Part shown: one piece after another, positions 59,301 through 64,000 of the stretch
How the letters are laid out: each line of letters begins with the position of its first letter
How positions within the stretch are numbered: the first letter of the stretch is position 1
Source: Argopecten irradians
Taxonomy: Eukaryota > Mollusca > Bivalvia > Pectinida > Pectinidae
Assembly: GCF_041381155.1 (NCBI RefSeq)
Contig: NC_091147.1
Span: forward strand, 9,570,837-9,634,836
DNA: 64,000 bases
Direction: 5' to 3'
Translations under genes and position numbers: made by a program
The notes under the pieces: generated by a model
Database searches by the model: none
Seen by the model: the letters and a program-made list of their open reading frames with translations, nothing else
Told to the model about the DNA's origin: nothing

Positions 59301-61859
59301 ACTGGTTAGATTTGGTCCTAGTCAGGCATCTATACTTTTGCTCTCCTTGGTGTTTCGCTGTAAGCGTTGCGTTGTTTGAAGTTCATAGCCTTAACATTTT
59401 ATAACAGGTATAATGTAACAGTAAAACGGCGCCGATGTTGAAAGTAAAATACAATTTGCATGCAAAATAAATTTTAGAAAGGCAATAAAGTAAATGATCA
59501 ATACCAAATAACAGCTACCGAACAAAAACATGACTGACCTTTACCTCACAGCAAAAGTGTCAATCATAAACATTACGACATATTACTGTCCATGCAATTA
59601 TAGTTTATACCGCGTACAGGGGGGTTTAATGTCCTGATGGCGATGTTATATTAAAGAGCCTGTTTTTTGTGTCTTTGTACCACCAATAAAACAAGTAGAT
59701 AGACCTTCAGAGTTGTGAACCATCAACTTATTTTATTGATATCAAACACTTGCTCCTAATCACAGAAGACAGAATGAAGAAATGAGTTTCTAATCTGACA
59801 TCAACAATAGACGAAAAAGGAACAGAGGCAAAACACTTTATTTTATTGTATATCGTTTAATTATTCTCCCTCTTTTAACGAGTATTGTTAAGAATAGATC
59901 AAAATTCAAAAGGATTGTTGGCCGGATTAATTACTCGTATTAGCACAGATTTAAATAGTATATTATATTTAAATCTCTGGTATTAGTTGTACTTTTTGAA
60001 ATAAACTCCAATCCCAAATTTCATATTTTCATTCATGACCTGCTTCCTTCCTATCTATTTTTTCGTTTCTGCTGGTACTGTTTCTAATGTAAACTGACTT
60101 ACAATGTTAGGGAGAGGGTCTTGTTTTGATATACAATACATTGCGTTAAATCAGTATTCCTATCCCTGTTTCTGGTTAGGACGAGAGGTACTTTTAGGAG
60201 CTCGGGCGGGATACTTTATAAGATCTCTTTCATTGTTAAACGCAGTGAAGGGCAAAAAGGCGCTGTAAATCTTACGGCTTTAACGATTTTACGATTACAT
60301 AGAAACAGTTCTTCAATACATATAAATAGGAGCATAAAAGTTCCCGTTATCAGATTTTCGGCTTACCGAAGCAAAGTGAAACTAAATTGAATAATCAGCG
60401 AAACCATCTGGTTTATAAGAGAATTTATAGAACTTGGAAATGAAATTTAATATATGGTTTGTAGATATACACGAATAAACTTGCTGATCTTTCTAAGGTC
60501 GTTTATTTACATGTTCAAACTTTTTTTTAGCAGTTTGAATATGTTTACAAGAGGAATAGAATATTAAACTCGTTAATCTCGAACAGAATTATAACGAATA
60601 AAGCGATAATATTGATCCTTGTCTGACACCAAGACTGAATAAGAAAAACACTTTGTACATGTCGTTGTGAAAATAACGGAAGATTTGGATTAAGTTTGCG
60701 AACATTGACTATAAGTTCTGGCACATTTTAAGGCTTATATTTGTAAGTAAGAGATCGGTACAGGTGAAAACTGACAGCCAATAATTCTATTATTTACCTG
60801 TGTAGTATATAACAGGAAAGCTGATTAAAGAATTAAAGCTCGAGCTTCGCGCCATTGTTACAAGCTGCCCGCGGGATTGGAGAAATTGATGACAGTTCCT
60901 TGTAGGTCAAACATCTGCAGATGAAGAATGAGAGAGCGCGGGGTGATTTAATTCTCCCTATGTAACATAAATAACCATGTACCACTAGAACTGCATTGGA
61001 CTTCACATACCTTTTACAGGTGCGTGGAGCTGTTAACACGTACCATAACATACCTGTATAAGGTACAAATCAACAACATGTCCGTCACAGGTACCACATA
61101 AAAGGACCACCTAGAGCATAGGATACTTATAACACATAAATAGTCTTATTTCAGTTTTGTAAATAACGGGCAAAGATCAACAAAATGACATCTAAGAGTC
61201 AACAGCACAAGACATGGGATGGAGTGCTCTCAAAATGTTCTCATGAATTTTCATGAGTTAGAATGGAGTTGAACCGGATAAAAAAAGACATTTTTTCTTA
61301 TTGATTTATCATATTATCTTTGTTAACAATTTAACATGAATTATATACATTCCATGATATTTCATTTTTAATAATACAATTTAGATACAAACCTTTCTTT
61401 TTAATGCAAATGTAAAATAACCTTAATCATTTATATTTTCTTCAAGATATATTATTTATTTCAATTGATCCAAAAATAATAATTTTGATTTGTTTTAATA
61501 ACACTAAAAAGGAGAGGTTGGTTTATATAAGAGTAACCCATTGACATGATAGCTACCATTAGTGTGTTCAACAGACAGGTAACTTTCCAACCAATTATCG
61601 GGATGATTTGCCACAATGAACCCCGATTATCTGGGGTATAGATATTCCCACATTGAGGTACCCGGAGTAGACCCATTTACCTCTGAAATGGGTCCTACAT
61701 TCCGTGTTTTCCCATATTATAACTTGCTATTCGATAAAAACTCTAAATAGCGTGACATTTTAGTAGTAATTTAACAGCATTTATCATTTGTTAGTTGTTA
61801 CTTGGACTAATGTATTACTAATGTTCCTTTGGCTGAGTAAACAGACTAAATTGTAACCT
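53346..61859. other. Long gene-poor stretch
   Basis: 8.5 kb without a motif-bearing frame on either strand. GC-richer islands occur near 55750-55860, 56150-56460 and 60840-60960; these could be regulatory elements, but I see no coding signal in them. The remainder is AT-rich. Confidence 0.35.
56411..56423. promoter_or_regulatory. Perfect palindromic SOX/TCF-type site
   Basis: ACAAAGCCTTTGT is two inverted ACAAAG half-sites with a one-base spacer, inside a GC-richer island. HMG-box factors bind ACAAAG-type cores; occupancy is inference. Confidence 0.25.
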
Positions 61860-62027
61860 TCTCCAATTACACAAAAACTCCGGACAACCGTGGCCGAATC
61901 AATATTTGAAGAAAAAAGTCCCCAGCGGGATACAACGGTAGACCTGTCACTAGGTATCACACAAGGATGTGTCTTGTCACCCTCATTGTTCTGTGCTATC
62001 ACTGCAGACGTCCACGGGACGGTGTAA
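61860..62027 (+). mobile_element. Reverse-transcriptase relic of a LINE
   Basis: The frame ending at the TAA 62025-62027 reads TTVDLSLGITQGCVLSPSLF and then CAITADVHGTV, a clear match to RT motif (G-x-x-QGCxLSPxLF) of non-LTR elements. Upstream in the same frame LRTTVAESIFEE is plausible RT sequence. There is no YADD-type motif afterwards, so the copy is a short fragment. GC content is higher than in the flanks. The open frame on the opposite strand is a shadow. Confidence 0.6.
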
Positions 62028-62029
62028 GG

Positions 62030-64000
62030 AGCCAGGAGGGCGTGGCCGGTTGAATTGTGGACAAATATGGTGTTTTATTGCCGGTAATGTCCGCTACATT
62101 TAACACGAACTGCCCGGACATAAACGGGGACCCTGGGCACGTGAAAGGATTTGAGGATCACTATAATCATTATTTGCATGCCGCGCACTTTATACTTAAA
62201 CAAAGCATTATACATGATGTACTTCAATGGAAAATGTAACGAAACTAGCCACTATCTGAGCTCAAACTTCCAAGGAAAGAACCTTTGATCCCAGGGTTAC
62301 TAAATGGTTACAACATTCGTTTGAAATAATAAAGCTTACAGTTGCAACCTTTATGTGTTTTAGAAAATGTTATATCTAAATGACCAAAACAATTACCAGT
62401 CCATCTTTTGAACTTGTAAAAGGTCATTTTACTTGAAGATCATTTCACCGTAAGGTATTACTTCTTATTGTACTTCCGGTTATAGTGTATTGTATAAAAC
62501 AGCCAAAGAAATAGTTAACTGGTCCAGAGAAATGTAGGTTATAGAACCAATTAGAATGCGTAGAAAAATATAAAAATTACAAAAAAAAATATTATTATAA
62601 AACGACAACTCGTTCAGTAGAGCTCGTCTGTTGGGTATAATCTAGTGTAAAGTCGATATCGTTAGCTTGGGTAGTGATGATGGGTATTTGATGGGGACCG
62701 GTTGGGGGTTTGAAAGAAGTGCGGACTAGTTTGGGTTTTGGTTAAAGTTAGAGAGAATGCAATATATTTGTTACCTCACAAAAATCCTTGGAATTGATAT
62801 GTCTTCCCGACCCGACAAGTAGTTGATTATGCCGAATTACGTATCTAACACACAAATCCATAGACATGATATTGTCCTACAAGTTAATATTGATTTATTT
62901 TTGTTTCACAAAGTAAACAAACCACGACATGTACTAAAGTACGCACTCTTCAACGTCATCAATACAATATTTGTGTATCAATTGGCCTCCATATTGACAT
63001 TACATAACGTATCTACAAGTGGAATTTTAAACTGAGAAATATCGATTTTACATAAGGTTAGAATTCACGTCATAGTAGATTGCAGACATCAAGTGGGCCG
63101 AATGTCGATCAGAAATTGACTTTTTAACTCTTAAGCCTACTTCATTCTTAGTTTTGTTTGGCTATATTTCAATGCAAACTATTTTTTTTCAGATCTATAA
63201 TATTGTCATTATGTTAAATGTGTACTTAATTGATTGTATAGGTGTTAAATTGGAAATACATTTTTGACGAAGCCACGTCGTCTGCTCAGAGACAGGAAGG
63301 CGGGAACTATGGGCGGTTGTTTCTATTTCGTCATCATAAGTGTTCACTGTTATGGAAGGCGAAAATAGAAATTATTCTATAAAATCATAATTGGACCAAT
63401 ATAAAGACGAGTAGATGGGATAAAACGAGGTTGTTCAGTTGTTGTGTTCATGAAAAACATTTCCAATATTACAATCTTGTGTTACAAACTTTCTTAGTGT
63501 GGATGTACTATTTAGTAAGTACTATTTAGAAAAAAAATGTTTTAGAAAGTAGTTGGAGATTACTGGAAAAATCGTATTTGAATTCTTCAGATGCTGAAAG
63601 TCTTAGCCAAAGAAAATTTTTCATAGTATTAGGCATTAAAGATCACACACATAGGTCTCACCTAAGTCATGAGTTAAAAAATATAGAAAAAAAATAGTTA
63701 CATTTTACATATAGCATTGACGAGGCATAGTGATTTCTCAATTCGGTGCGGTACATACTTAGGCGATACGATATCCTATATTGAACATCATTTATATATT
63801 CATTTCAAAAGCCAACCATTTCTATGCCTTGATAAATGGATAGATGTTTTCTTATACATCTTGTATATCCATTCTTATTCCATATATGGAGGAATACCTT
63901 TTGTGTGTATCCAATAAGAAGGTCACAGCGTGTGGGAGTCAATTACAAATCACAAGGAAATTAAAGACCACCTACGCCGGATACTTGTGATAGAAATGTA
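62030..64000. other. Non-coding stretch to the window end
   Basis: No motif-bearing frame. The frame at 62057-62239 follows the RT relic in a GC-richer stretch and could be part of the same old insertion, but I recognise nothing in it. Confidence 0.35.

Overview
The window looks like nuclear DNA from an invertebrate animal, most likely a mollusc and perhaps a bivalve. The reasons are AT-rich sequence, split genes with GT-AG introns, very low gene density, many tandem satellites, short inverted-repeat elements (MITEs), decayed LINEs, and a tRNA-derived SINE of a type I associate with bivalves. The species assignment is inference; no marker gene settles it.

Layout. 1-5.7 kb: a 46-bp satellite, a decayed LINE, SINE pieces and a MITE. 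5.8-7.3 kb (minus): an apparently intact single-exon gene for a membrane-anchored, secreted-side alpha/beta hydrolase of 498 residues. 7.6-17.1 kb: repeat-rich DNA with a LINE relic, an 11-copy 103-bp satellite, a GC-rich hairpin repeat and a MITE. 18.6-27.3 kb (plus): a three-exon GAF-GAF-HDc cyclic-nucleotide phosphodiesterase gene, here PDE-A (809 residues). Its 5.7-kb first intron is full of mobile DNA. 28.9-31.6 kb: two 25-bp minisatellite blocks and an inverted-repeat element. 35.0-39.0 kb (minus): a second three-exon phosphodiesterase, PDE-B (913 residues). 39-64 kb: mostly non-coding. It holds a cluster of CRE sites, two candidate alternative first exons (46.0 and 49.8 kb, plus) of a gene continuing beyond the window or not recognised here, a satellite with higher-order structure, a third MITE copy and a LINE reverse-transcriptase relic.

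How the genes fit together. PDE-A and PDE-B lie tail to tail and share both intron positions and phases, so they are products of a local inverted duplication. Both keep the metal-binding His/Asp set and the invariant glutamine of class I PDEs. Each start codon is preceded, within about 140 bp, by two perfect CRE palindromes (TGACGTCA), and four more perfect CREs lie within 4.5 kb upstream of PDE-B. This suggests that a cAMP/CREB-type signal induces the enzymes that destroy cyclic nucleotides. PDE-B also carries a coding 9-residue repeat rich in basophilic-kinase sites and a short upstream ORF that overlaps its start codon. No CRISPR array, operon or intact virus-like element was seen.
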